Source: Actinomycetes bacterium (lineage in GTDB: Bacteria > Planctomycetota > Phycisphaerae > JAACET01). Taken from it: a stretch of 64,000 bases of DNA. The notes under the pieces are model-generated. The model had not been told where the DNA came from. It saw only the letters and a program-made list of their open reading frames with translations, and made no database searches. A program made the position numbers and the translations under genes. Shown here in pieces: positions 1 to 7,918 of this stretch. The DNA lies in the NCBI GenBank assembly GCA_030614915.1, contig JAUXAG010000005.1, positions 1-64,000 of the forward strand. The letters are read 5' to 3'. Numbering within the stretch: position 1 is the first letter of the stretch; every line of letters starts with the position of its first letter.

Positions 1-819
1 CTGCAGCCCAGATAAAGGGGGAAGCTTTAGTTGGCCGTTGCTTTTGAGGGTGCTTTTTACGCGGCGTTTGGCGTGGCGGAGGTACTCGGCGGAGATATCG
101 ATGGTGATATAGTGCCGGTCCAGTTGGGCGGCTACGGCGGCGGTGGTGCCTGCCCCGCAGAAGGGGTCGAGAACTAAGTCGGCGGGATTTGAACTGGCTC
201 TAATAATCCGGGCGACGAGGGCCTCGGGCAGTTGGTTTGGTCCGTCTGCCCGCTCGCTGAATGTTCCGCAAACGCGGGGGAAGACGACCCAGGTGTCGTC
301 GGGGATTTTGCCGGCGGGATTGGCCCGGTGGTCGGCGTACTGCTTCTGGCGGTCCGATAAGACCCGCACCGAATCGTCGTTGAAGGTGAATTTCTTCTCA
401 TCGGCTACGAAGTAGAAGATGTGGATGTGGGAGCGGGCGAACTTTTTTTTGGTGTTTTGGCCGAAGGTGTAGTGCCAGATGATCCAGTTGCGGAGGGTGA
501 GGTCGAGTTCTCGGCCGATGATGCGGACTTCGGCGGCGTAGTCGTCGCCGATGGCAATGTACAGTGAGCCGCTGGGCGAGAGGACGTGCTTGCAGGCCTG
601 CATCCATTGTTCGGTCCAGGCGAGGTAGTCATCGTGGGCGAGGCTGTCGTGGTAGCGGTCGTACTCGTAGCCGATGTTGTAGGGTGGGTCGGCGATGATA
701 AGGTCGGCGCATCCGGCGGGCAAGTTGGGCAGGAGTTTCAGGCAGTCGCCGCGGAGGATTGTATCCAGCGGCGGCGCGTTCTTGACAGCAGAGGCGGTGT
801 GGGGCTTTTGAGCGGTCAT
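1..819 (-). CDS. DNA (N4/N6) methyltransferase, beta class, 3' end outside window
   Basis: The frame is open from an ATG at 819 to the left edge (273 codons, no stop), so the gene is partial. It should transfer a methyl group from S-adenosylmethionine to adenine N6 or cytosine N4 in DNA. Motif IV (ADPPYN) lies near residues 44-49, and motif I (LDPFCGAGTT) comes late, near residue 220. The order motif IV, target-recognition region, motif I is that of beta-class enzymes such as CcrM. The start overlaps the stop of the upstream aminopeptidase gene by four bases (ATGA), so the two are probably translationally coupled. No restriction endonuclease is visible on this side, so it may be a solitary regulatory methylase, but the left neighbour is unseen. 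The family call is firm; the target sequence cannot be told. Confidence 0.88.
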   Translation of the reverse strand, partial: MTAQKPHTASAVKNAPPLDTILRGDCLKLLPNLPAGCADLIIADPPYNIGYEYDRYHDSLAHDDYLAWTEQWMQACKHVLSPSGSLYIAIGDDYAAEVRIIGRELDLTLRNWIIWHYTFGQNTKKKFARSHIHIFYFVADEKKFTFNDDSVRVLSDRQKQYADHRANPAGKIPDDTWVVFPRVCGTFSERADGPNQLPEALVARIIRASSNPADLVLDPFCGAGTTAAVAAQLDRHYITIDISAEYLRHAKRRVKSTLKSNGQLKLPPLSGLQ

Positions 820-1964
820 GTTTGGATAGGTTGTGGCCAAGTGGTCTCGAGGAAGCGTCCGTTTTTCTGGATGAGTTTTCCATCGGCGAATACCTCTCCG
901 CCGTGTCGCAGGTCGCAGACCATGTCCCAGTGTAGGCCGGAGGTATTCTTTGAACCGGTCTCGGGGTATCCCTTGCCCAGGGCGAGATGACAGGTGCCGC
1001 CGATTTTCTCGTCGAAGAGGAGGTTCCGGGTGAATTTTTGGACTTCGTAGTTGGTGCCGAGGGAGAGCTCGCCTAGGAAGCGTGCGCCTTGGTCCTGGTC
1101 GAGCATGGTGGTAAGGAAGTCCTGGTTTTTTGTGGCGGTGGCCTCGACGGCTTTTCCGGCTTTGAAGGTCAGGTGGATGTCGTCGACGTGGCGACCATCG
1201 CGGATGGCGGGGAAGCTATAGCGGATGTGGCCTTCGACGGAATCTTCGACGGGACCGGTGAAGACTTCGCCGTCGGGAAAGTTCATGTCGCCCAGGCAGT
1301 TTATCCATTTGCGTCCCTCGATGCCGAAGCGGATGTCCGTGTCGGGGGCTTTGATGTGTAGCTCTTTGCATTTGTTGAGGTAGTCGGCGACGCGTTGCTG
1401 TTGCTCGGCGAGTTTTTTCCAAGCGGCAACCGGATCGTTGTGATGCAATAGGCAGGCTCGGTAGAGAAAGTCCTCATACTCGGCGAGAGACATTTCCGCC
1501 TCTTGGGCATAGGCCAGAGTCGGGTAGGCGGTGAGTGTCCAGCGGAGTTGGCCCTCGGCGGCCCGTTCGAAAAAGCGTTCTTTGAGAGGTTTGCGAGCTT
1601 GACTCAACAGGGCCGGTCTAGCGGGGTCTATATTGCTGAGGGCCCGGGTGTTGCTTGTGGCAAGCACTCTGATACTAACGTCGATCTGTTCGACTTCCTG
1701 GCGGTCGAGGTCGGATACGAACTTGAGCTGTTCGTCGGAGGCGTTTTTTAACATGACTTCGCTAATGCCAGTTAGGTCAGAAGTTTCTTTGGGCAAGAGT
1801 TTGATGCGTGGGTGTCCGCCGGCTTTGAGGGTTTGTTTGAGCAGGGCCAGGATCAGGGGCTCAGCCAAGGTCGGACCTTTTATACTTACCAGGTCGCCGG
1901 GTTTGACACCGGCTGAGTATCTGATAAGGACCTGGGCCATTTTTTCAACACGTGGATCGAGCAT
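816..1964 (-). CDS. M29 family metallo-aminopeptidase
   Basis: A 382-residue protein of the thermophilic aminopeptidase T/S family (M29), which removes N-terminal amino acids using a dinuclear metal site. The expected ligands are all visible in the C-terminal half: Glu in NFPDGEVFTGP, Glu in FLGELSLG, His in GGTCHLALG, and His plus Asp in GLHWDMVCDL. The start is the ATG at 1964, preceded by an AGGAG ribosome site about ten bases upstream. The frame stays open further 5' only as a shadow of the epimerase gene. There is no signal peptide, so it is cytoplasmic, probably in peptide turnover. Its TGA overlaps the ATG of the methyltransferase. Confidence 0.9.
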   Translation of the reverse strand: MLDPRVEKMAQVLIRYSAGVKPGDLVSIKGPTLAEPLILALLKQTLKAGGHPRIKLLPKETSDLTGISEVMLKNASDEQLKFVSDLDRQEVEQIDVSIRVLATSNTRALSNIDPARPALLSQARKPLKERFFERAAEGQLRWTLTAYPTLAYAQEAEMSLAEYEDFLYRACLLHHNDPVAAWKKLAEQQQRVADYLNKCKELHIKAPDTDIRFGIEGRKWINCLGDMNFPDGEVFTGPVEDSVEGHIRYSFPAIRDGRHVDDIHLTFKAGKAVEATATKNQDFLTTMLDQDQGARFLGELSLGTNYEVQKFTRNLLFDEKIGGTCHLALGKGYPETGSKNTSGLHWDMVCDLRHGGEVFADGKLIQKNGRFLETTWPQPIQT

Positions 1965-2131
1965 AGTGACTACTCCTAGGAGAATGAGTTTTCGCTTTAG
2001 CCGATTGTACCGGGCGCGTTGCGGACTCTTCAAGGTCTTTCTGGACCGTTTGCGTCTCTGCGGACCGGTCCTGCCGGAAGAAGTATGTCTGGTTTTTTGC
2101 CGGACCCGATCAGGAAAGAGCGGAACGGCCC

Positions 2132-3067
2132 CTAGAGATTGGCTTTGTACCAATCGATGGCCAGGCGGAGGCCCTGCTCGAAATCTATGCGGGGTTTGAA
2201 GCCGAGGAGCTCTTCGGCCCGGGTGATATCGGCCAAGGAATGTTTGATGTCTCCGGGTCGAGGGTCGGTGTACTGGGCGGGAGTGTCGGTGTCGAGCAGT
2301 TCGCGGAGGATAGCGAGGATGCGGTTGAGAGAGATCTGTTTCTGGCAGGCGATGTTGATGACTTGGCCTTGGGCGTTTCTGGCGTCGGCGGCAAGGATGT
2401 TGGCTTGGACCACGTTGTCGATGTAGGTGAAGTCGCGGGTTTGCTCGCCGTCGCCGAAGACTACGGGTTGTTTGTTGCGTAGCAGGGCGGAGACGAAAAG
2501 GGGAATCACGGCGGCGTATTGGCTGGTGGGGTCCTGGCGGGGACCAAAGACATTGAAGTAGCGCAGAGAGAAGGTTTCCAGGCCGTAAGTCTCGTAAAAG
2601 ACGCGGCAATAATGCTCACCGGTTAATTTGCTTACACCGTAAGGACTGATCGGGGCGGGGGGCATGTCTTCCTGCTTGGGCAGAACAGCGGACTCGCCGT
2701 AGACTGCCGAACTGCTAGCGAAAACGAAGCGTCGGCTGTTGGCTTGCTTCGCGGCCCATAGCATGTTGACTGTGCCGTTGACATTGACGGCATTGCTGGT
2801 GGCGGGGTCCTCAACTGAGCGGGGCACGGAACCCAGGGCGGCCTGATGGAGGACTACTTCCATATCGGCGCAGGCCTCCTGGCAGCAGGCTGGATCGCGG
2901 ATATCTGCTTCGATTAGATCGATGCGGTCCTGTATCTCGGTAAGGTTCTCCCTTTTGCCGGTGGCAAAGTTGTCCAGGACACGTACGGCGTGGCCGGCAT
3001 CCAACAAGGCTCGGACGAGATTCGAGCCGATAAAACCCGCCCCGCCGCTAACGAGATAATTGGCCAT
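2132..3067 (-). CDS. NAD-dependent epimerase/dehydratase (UDP-hexose 4-epimerase type)
   Basis: An extended short-chain dehydrogenase/reductase of 311 residues. The Rossmann glycine motif GGAGFIGSN is at residues 8-16, the catalytic SSS triplet near 118-120 and YxxxK at Y143-K147, followed by RYFNVFGPRQDP, typical of sugar-nucleotide epimerases and dehydratases of the GalE/WbpP group. It likely converts a UDP-sugar for envelope polysaccharide synthesis; the exact sugar cannot be read from sequence. The start is the ATG at 3067, giving the canonical MANYLVSGGAGFIG N-terminus. It stands 167 bases upstream of the aminopeptidase and is divergent from the YlbF gene. Confidence 0.9.
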   Translation of the reverse strand: MANYLVSGGAGFIGSNLVRALLDAGHAVRVLDNFATGKRENLTEIQDRIDLIEADIRDPACCQEACADMEVVLHQAALGSVPRSVEDPATSNAVNVNGTVNMLWAAKQANSRRFVFASSSAVYGESAVLPKQEDMPPAPISPYGVSKLTGEHYCRVFYETYGLETFSLRYFNVFGPRQDPTSQYAAVIPLFVSALLRNKQPVVFGDGEQTRDFTYIDNVVQANILAADARNAQGQVINIACQKQISLNRILAILRELLDTDTPAQYTDPRPGDIKHSLADITRAEELLGFKPRIDFEQGLRLAIDWYKANL

Positions 3068-3220
3068 TGGTGGAACTCCAATAAGAGATTACTGAGCCAT
3101 GAATCCATCAGTATCGGCTAAAGCTGTGTGTGGGCCAGGTTGGTCCTAGGCTGTAAGTATATACCAATTCAGGGCTGGGGACCAGTACTGGGTGTCAGTT
3201 TTAGCAGTGCTGGTTCGATG

Positions 3221-3250
3221 TTTACAGCGGGTGCGTGGGCCTTGTACAAT
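3221..3250 (+). promoter_or_regulatory. Candidate sigma-70 promoter of the ylbF-like gene
   Basis: TTTACA (3221-3226) and TACAAT (3245-3250), each 5/6 to consensus, are separated by 18 bases and end about 60 bases before the ATG at 3311. This is read by eye only. Confidence 0.5.
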
Positions 3251-3310
3251 GCCTGTGCAAGCCGCGGGGCAGGTGGGGCTTGATACATTTGCTGTGGTAC
3301 GAGGTGAACT

Positions 3311-3697
3311 ATGAATCAAGAGCTCGACAAGATTATTGCTGAGGCGGGCAAGCTGGGCAGATCAATAGCTGAGACTGCGGCTAGCAAGGCTTTTTTAGAA
3401 AGTCGAGAACAGTTGGATAACGACAATCAAGCTCAGGAGTTGGTTGAGGATTATCAAAAGCAGTTACAGAAGATTGCTGAATTGGAGCGGGCCGGTAAGC
3501 CCATTGAGCCGGAGGATAAGTATAAGCTGACGGATTTGCAGCAGAAAGTGGCTTCAAATGAAACGTTGAAGTGCTGGATGAAAGCCCAGGCTGATTTTTC
3601 TGAACTGATGGGCAAGGTGAACAAGGCGATCTCTGAGCCGTTCCAGGACACCCGACCGGGGCAAACCGATCAGGGGTCCGCCCAACGGGGCGGGTGA
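3311..3697 (+). CDS. YlbF/YmcA family protein
   Basis: A 128-residue, strongly helical and charged protein matching the YlbF/YmcA (DUF964, Com_YlbF) family in length and pattern: an N-terminal helix with AxxLGxxIAET, a central QxLVEDYQKQLQKI helix, and a KYKLTDLQQKV...NETLKxWMKAQADFSELM second half. In Firmicutes, YlbF and YmcA form the Y-complex that tunes RNase Y and mRNA maturation; elsewhere the role is not established. The ATG at 3311 follows an AGGTG sequence. The C-terminal tail after about residue 110 is Gly/Gln rich and probably disordered. It is a single gene, divergent from the epimerase. Confidence 0.75.
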   Translation: MNQELDKIIAEAGKLGRSIAETAASKAFLESREQLDNDNQAQELVEDYQKQLQKIAELERAGKPIEPEDKYKLTDLQQKVASNETLKCWMKAQADFSELMGKVNKAISEPFQDTRPGQTDQGSAQRGG

Positions 3698-3937
3698 TAT
3701 TCGTAAGCGTGTTTTCTGCAGGTATTTGCGCCAGAAACAGGACCCTAGATGTTGTGGTTGTGGGGTATGGGAGCCTTCGGGGGATTAGCTGTTGGAAGTG
3801 GGGCGACAAGTGTGGAAAACCTGTTGGAATAAGGCGCCTAACCGGATATTTAACAACAGGTTATCCACTGTACGTTTCTGGGCAGAATAGCCGGTTTGGG
3901 ATCAAGTTGAGGATAGAAAATTTTTTATTTTTCGGGA

Positions 3938-3977
3938 TTGACACCACTAGATATGGGACCTAAGCTATAGATTGGGT
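3938..3977 (+). promoter_or_regulatory. Candidate nrdJ promoter overlapped by two NrdR-like boxes
   Basis: A perfect -35 TTGACA (3938-3943) stands 17 bases before a weak -10 TAAGCT (3961-3966). The core CTAGATAT (3947-3954) and the sequence CTATAGATTG (3965-3974) both resemble the centre of the NrdR operator consensus acaCwAtATaTwgtgt. NrdR boxes normally occur as a pair over ribonucleotide reductase promoters. The about 18-base offset here is not a whole number of helical turns, and the outer bases fit poorly, so the NrdR call is tentative; the promoter is somewhat better supported. Confidence 0.35.
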
Positions 3978-3978
3978 T

Positions 3979-4012
3979 GGCTGAAACCTCGAAGTGGCGG
4001 CAATTTTCAGCC
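3979..4012 (+). other. Leader hairpin upstream of nrdJ
   Basis: GGCTGAAA (3979-3986) pairs perfectly with TTTCAGCC (4005-4012) around an 18-base loop. A TTTTT run follows about eight bases later. It could be an attenuator in the long nrdJ leader. Confidence 0.4.
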
Positions 4013-4103
4013 CGGTGGGGTTTTTCAGGTGTGTCCAGCTGAAGCAGGATCATGTCTGGTAGTTTTTTAGCTGGCCCGTGAGCATTCACAGTAGGATGGT
4101 TGG

Positions 4104-4132
4104 TTGTAGGGGCGAATCACCGTGGGTGATTC
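4104..4132. repeat. Inverted-repeat element of the GTAGGGGCGAATC type
   Basis: GAATCACC (4114-4121) and GGTGATTC (4125-4132) form a perfect 8-base inverted repeat with a three-base loop, preceded by GTAGGGGC. This resembles short palindromic interspersed elements with GTAGGGGCGA-type ends that I recall from many bacterial genomes. I see only one copy here, so its repeat status is from memory, not from this window. Confidence 0.35.
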
Positions 4133-4273
4133 CCGGGTTCGCCGATCGCTGTGTGTGATGTATGGCGATTGGGGGCTTGTCCCGATTTTCCGCTAGGCTT
4201 TTTGCAGGGAAGGAGCTTGAGCGGCGTAGGGGCTTCGTCACTTTTTGAGGGCAATGAACACGGAGGATTCAGC

Positions 4274-7200
4274 ATGGCCAAGAGCGGCAAGAGACGATCC
4301 CAGACGAAATCGAGCCAGAGCGTTTCGCCGCGGGGGCTTAGTGTATCTTCGGGGGGGGGAAAGTCGGGCACGGGACTGAGGATCGAGCGGGTATTTTCGG
4401 ATGCCGGCTGCAGTCCCTTCGAGCAGGTTAGCTGGGACAAGCGTTCGGTGGCCATTACCGACGAATCCGGCAAGGTGGTTTTCGAGCAGCACGACGTGGA
4501 GGTGCCAGCGGAGTGGTCGGACTTGGCGACCAAGGTTGTGGCCAGCAAGTATTTTTACGGGGAGGTTAATTCGGCTGGGCGAGAAAAGTCTGTGAAAGAC
4601 CTGGTACACAGGGTGGTCAGGACCATAGCGGACTGGGGCCTGGAGCAGGGCTACTTTGGGGGCCCAGCCGAGGTGGAGGTCTTTTATGATGAGCTATGCT
4701 ATTTATGCCTGAATCAGTACGGGGCGTTTAACTCGCCGGTTTGGTTCAACGTAGGGCTGTTCCATCAGGCGGGCGTTGCTGGCTCGCGGGGTAATTATTT
4801 TTGGAACAGGGAGCAGGGGGCAGTGGCCCGATCGGGCAATACCTACGAACATCCGCAGGCCTCGGCGTGTTTTATCCAAGCGGTGGATGACACCATGGAA
4901 GACATCATGCGTTTGGCAACGTCGGAGGCGATGTTGTTTAAGTTCGGCTCGGGTACGGGCACGGACTTATCGACGCTGCGGTCAAGCCGAGAGAAATTGG
5001 CCGGCGGGGGCAAGCCTTCCGGTCCGTTGTCGTTCATGAGGGTTTACGATCAGATTGCGGCGGTGGTCAAGTCCGGGGGTAAGACACGCCGGGCAGCGAA
5101 GATGCAGAGTCTCAAAGTGGACCATCCGGATATCAAAGAATTCATCACCGCCAAGGCCCAGGAAGAGCGCAAGGCTTGGGCGCTGATAGAGCAGGGTTAC
5201 GACCCTTCGCTTAATGGTGACGCCTACGGCTCGATCATGTTTCAGAACAGCAATTTTTCGGTGCGGGTCAGCGACGAATTCATGGAGGCGGTTGTTGCTG
5301 ACGGGGATTGGACGACGCGGGCGGTGACTACCGGTGAGCCGGTGGAAACGTACAAGGCCCGTGAGCTGCTGCGGCTGATCGCCGAAGGCACGAGCATCTG
5401 TGGGGACCCGGGAATCCAGTACGACAGCATGGTGAACAAGTGGCATACCTGCCCGAACAGCGGGCGGATAAATGCCTCTAACCCCTGCTCGGAGTACATG
5501 TTCCTGGACGATTCGGCCTGTAATCTGGCTAGTGTGAACCTGATGAAATTCCGAGCCGAGCAGGGGGATTTTGATATTGATCGTTTCTTACATGCGGTGC
5601 GGATTTTTATCATAGCCCAGGAAATTCTGGTGGATAACGCGTCTTACCCGACGGAGCCTATTTGCCGTAACTCTCATCTTTTCAGGGCGTTAGGGTTGGG
5701 TTACGCGAATCTGGGCTCGTTGATAATGTCGCTGGGGCTGCCTTATGACTCGCAGGAAGGTCGGGCCCTGGCCGGCGCGATCACGGCCCTTTTGACGGGC
5801 AAGGCCTATGCGGTCTCGGCGGAGCTGGCCCGGGTGCAGGGTCCGTTTGCGGGCTTCGCGGAGAATGAGGTGCCCATGCTGGCCGTGATGCGTAAGCACT
5901 GCTCAACGTTGGATAATGTCAATCCGGAGCATTGCCGGGGCCAGATACTTTCCGCGGTCCGAAAGGTTTGGGACCAGGCTATCCGCATGGGTAGTCGGTA
6001 TGGCTTTCGTAATGCCCAGGTCACTGTGCTGGCACCGACGGGGACGATCGGTTTTATGATGGATTGCGATACGACGGGGGTCGAGCCGGACATTGCCCTG
6101 GTGAAGTATAAACTTTTAGTCGGCGGCGGAAGTTTCAAGATGATCAATCGCACGGTGCCTCTGGCGTTGAAGGCGCTGGGTTATAACCCGGCCCAGGTGC
6201 GGGAGATTGACGACTACGTTCTGGCAGAAGGGACCATCGAAGGCGCGCCGCACCTGCGTGAAGAGCACCTGGCGGTCTTCGACTGCGCTTTCAAGCCGGC
6301 CAAGGGCAAACGGTCAATTGCATATCTGGCCCATCTGAAGATGATGTCTGCGGTTCAGCCGTTCCTGTCGGGGGCAATTTCCAAGACCATCAATATGCCC
6401 AACGAAGTTAGCGTGCAGGAGATTATGGATACTTACATCGAAGGGTGGAAACTGGGGCTCAAGGCGGTGGCTATCTATCGCGACGGCTCGAAACGTTCGC
6501 AGCCACTCTCGACCGATAAGAAAAAGCAGGCGGGCAAATCGCCAGGAAAGGCAGACAGGGCGAACAGGATTACGATGGGTTCTAGAGGTGGGGGGGAGGT
6601 GGTGTTCGACGGTCGGCCGCGGCGCAAGCGCCTGCCGGCGACGCGGAGGAGCATCACCCATAAGTTCGATGTGGGCGGCCACGAGGGCTATCTGACCGTG
6701 GGGCTGTATGAGAACGGTGAGCCTGGCGAGCTGTTCATTACCATGGCCAAAGAGGGCTCAACGGTGGGGGGGATGATGGATGCCTTCGGGACGGCTATTT
6801 CACTGACGCTGCAGTATGGGGTGCCATTGGGGACGATGGTGGAGAAGTTTTCGCACTCGCGGTTTGAACCGTCGGGCATTACGGGTAACCGGGAGATACC
6901 GTTTGCCAAGAGTATCGTGGATTATATTTTCCGCTGGCTGGCAATGGAGTTTATCCAGGGGTATCGGCAGGCCAACAGTCCGCAGCGCACGGCCAAGGCG
7001 GGCCCGACGGGCCGGGCGGTGATGGTCGGCGCGGGGGCGGTACTTAGTGACGCCAAACCGGTTGATGCGGCGGGCAACGGCGGGGCAGGTGGTAATGGGG
7101 GCAATGGTGATGGGGCGGGCAACGGCGGGAAGGATAAGAAGAAAAGTCCCTTATTGGAACCGGTTCAAGCAGGGGCGTTGCCGGTTAGCGGGGGCCAAGC

Positions 7201-7438
7201 GAGCCTGCCGAGGGCGAGGCTGGCGTTGCCGGTGGCTGTTGAACAGAGCGATACCAGCGTGGCGGTGAAAATTTCGCCGGGCTTGGCCGAGCGCTACAGC
7301 CACTTGGCGGCCATGCAGGCTGAATACGGGCGGTTTCAGACTGACGCACCGATTTGCGATAACTGCGGGGCCATCACCGTGCCCAACGGGCGGTGCTATC
7401 GCTGCTATAATTGCGGATCATCAATGGGTTGTTCGTAA
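4274..7438 (+). CDS. nrdJ: Adenosylcobalamin-dependent (class II) ribonucleotide reductase
   Basis: A 1054-residue class II reductase that makes dNTPs without oxygen using vitamin B12. The conserved NPCSE motif has Cys405 and Glu407; Cys199 (SACFIQAVDDTMEDI) is the likely partner of the redox pair. PTGTIGFMMDCDTTG and SGAISKTINMPNE are family landmarks. A low-complexity Gly/Asn-rich linker (about residues 935-955) leads to a C-terminal Cys-rich tail (CDNCGAITVPNGRCYRCYNCG) that supplies the reducing and zinc-ribbon cysteines. The ATG at 4274 is chosen because it follows CGGAGGATTC; the frame extends 41 codons upstream without family similarity. A hairpin terminator follows. Confidence 0.96.
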   Translation: MAKSGKRRSQTKSSQSVSPRGLSVSSGGGKSGTGLRIERVFSDAGCSPFEQVSWDKRSVAITDESGKVVFEQHDVEVPAEWSDLATKVVASKYFYGEVNSAGREKSVKDLVHRVVRTIADWGLEQGYFGGPAEVEVFYDELCYLCLNQYGAFNSPVWFNVGLFHQAGVAGSRGNYFWNREQGAVARSGNTYEHPQASACFIQAVDDTMEDIMRLATSEAMLFKFGSGTGTDLSTLRSSREKLAGGGKPSGPLSFMRVYDQIAAVVKSGGKTRRAAKMQSLKVDHPDIKEFITAKAQEERKAWALIEQGYDPSLNGDAYGSIMFQNSNFSVRVSDEFMEAVVADGDWTTRAVTTGEPVETYKARELLRLIAEGTSICGDPGIQYDSMVNKWHTCPNSGRINASNPCSEYMFLDDSACNLASVNLMKFRAEQGDFDIDRFLHAVRIFIIAQEILVDNASYPTEPICRNSHLFRALGLGYANLGSLIMSLGLPYDSQEGRALAGAITALLTGKAYAVSAELARVQGPFAGFAENEVPMLAVMRKHCSTLDNVNPEHCRGQILSAVRKVWDQAIRMGSRYGFRNAQVTVLAPTGTIGFMMDCDTTGVEPDIALVKYKLLVGGGSFKMINRTVPLALKALGYNPAQVREIDDYVLAEGTIEGAPHLREEHLAVFDCAFKPAKGKRSIAYLAHLKMMSAVQPFLSGAISKTINMPNEVSVQEIMDTYIEGWKLGLKAVAIYRDGSKRSQPLSTDKKKQAGKSPGKADRANRITMGSRGGGEVVFDGRPRRKRLPATRRSITHKFDVGGHEGYLTVGLYENGEPGELFITMAKEGSTVGGMMDAFGTAISLTLQYGVPLGTMVEKFSHSRFEPSGITGNREIPFAKSIVDYIFRWLAMEFIQGYRQANSPQRTAKAGPTGRAVMVGAGAVLSDAKPVDAAGNGGAGGNGGNGDGAGNGGKDKKKSPLLEPVQAGALPVSGGQASLPRARLALPVAVEQSDTSVAVKISPGLAERYSHLAAMQAEYGRFQTDAPICDNCGAITVPNGRCYRCYNCGSSMGCS

Positions 7439-7463
7439 CTCCTGGAGGAGCTGAGAGTAACTA

Positions 7464-7505
7464 GACCACCTGGGGAGCTCGCTTCGGCGGGCTCCCCAAG
7501 TGGTC
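7464..7505. terminator. Strong hairpin between convergent nrdJ and HEPN cassette
   Basis: A near-perfect stem of about 20 base pairs (GACCAC-TGGGGAGC... against GCTCCCCA-GTGGTC) with a TTCG-type loop lies just after the nrdJ stop. No T-run follows, so it may be a bidirectional structural terminator or an RNA-processing hairpin serving both convergent genes. Confidence 0.65.
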
Positions 7506-7566
7506 GGCTTCGCCCACGCAGCTCGGGCCGTATAATCGCGCAACGTGACGGCTCTTTTTCACGTGC

Positions 7567-7917
7567 TTATATTGTCTCCTGGATGGCTGTGGCGAGGCGT
7601 GATGCTACACCCACTTGGACCTCGGCATCCCTTTTGGTAAAGGTACGGTAGCGCTTTCCGATATCGTAGTCTGCCTGGGTTCGCTGGCCATGAAGATCAC
7701 CTAGTTTTTGTCCCAGTTTCCTGTCCACATGATTGTCAAGATATTTTTTGAGAAACTGATGTACATCCTTGCGAGGAACTATTGTTTTCTTACTCACGCT
7801 GTTTCTAGTTATATGAAAAACACCATAGTAGGCTCGGCTTATCGCTGATCGCCAATGTGGTTCGGTGTTGTTTTCAGCAAGTTCTTGGGCGAGGGAAAAG
7901 AACTCTGTAGGACGCAT
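7567..7917 (-). CDS. HEPN-domain-like protein
   Basis: A 116-residue all-helical protein. The pattern HWRSAISRAYYGVFHITRNS near residues 21-40, followed by a C-terminal LHGQRTQADYDIGKRY, is the signature of HEPN/nucleotidyltransferase-associated proteins. HEPN proteins are often RNases or partners of toxin systems; the strict catalytic RxxxxH is not evident (the helix reads RAYYGVFH, R-x6-H), so an active RNase is uncertain. It starts one base after the stop of the preceding 228-residue gene, so it is the last gene of a three-gene operon. Base composition is more AT-rich than the flanking genes. Confidence 0.7.
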   Translation of the reverse strand: MRPTEFFSLAQELAENNTEPHWRSAISRAYYGVFHITRNSVSKKTIVPRKDVHQFLKKYLDNHVDRKLGQKLGDLHGQRTQADYDIGKRYRTFTKRDAEVQVGVASRLATAIQETI

Positions 7918-7918
7918 C

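Larger units (their letters stand above)
3698..4273 (+). other. 576-base intergenic region and leader before nrdJ
   Basis: No convincing gene lies here: an 89-codon frame from a GTG at 3694 overlaps the ylbF stop, matches no family I know and lacks a ribosome site. From left to right the stretch holds two DnaA-box-like 9-mers (3811-3819, 3861-3869), an A/T tract (3917-3932), a promoter with NrdR-like boxes (3938-3977), a long hairpin (3979-4012) and an inverted-repeat element (4104-4132). I searched for cobalamin riboswitch signatures, since the downstream enzyme is B12 dependent, and did not find them. Confidence 0.6.

Noticed and set aside
3811-3932. Full chromosomal origin (oriC)
   Set aside because: Only two DnaA-like 9-mers, one imperfect, and no dnaA/dnaN; kept as a weak finding only.
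3694-3963. 89-codon frame starting with GTG right after the ylbF-like gene
   Set aside because: It overlaps the ylbF stop, lacks a ribosome site, shows no family pattern, and runs through promoter-like DNA.
3698-4273. Cobalamin riboswitch before the B12-dependent reductase
   Set aside because: No B12-box or kissing-loop signature was found in the leader; only a plain hairpin.
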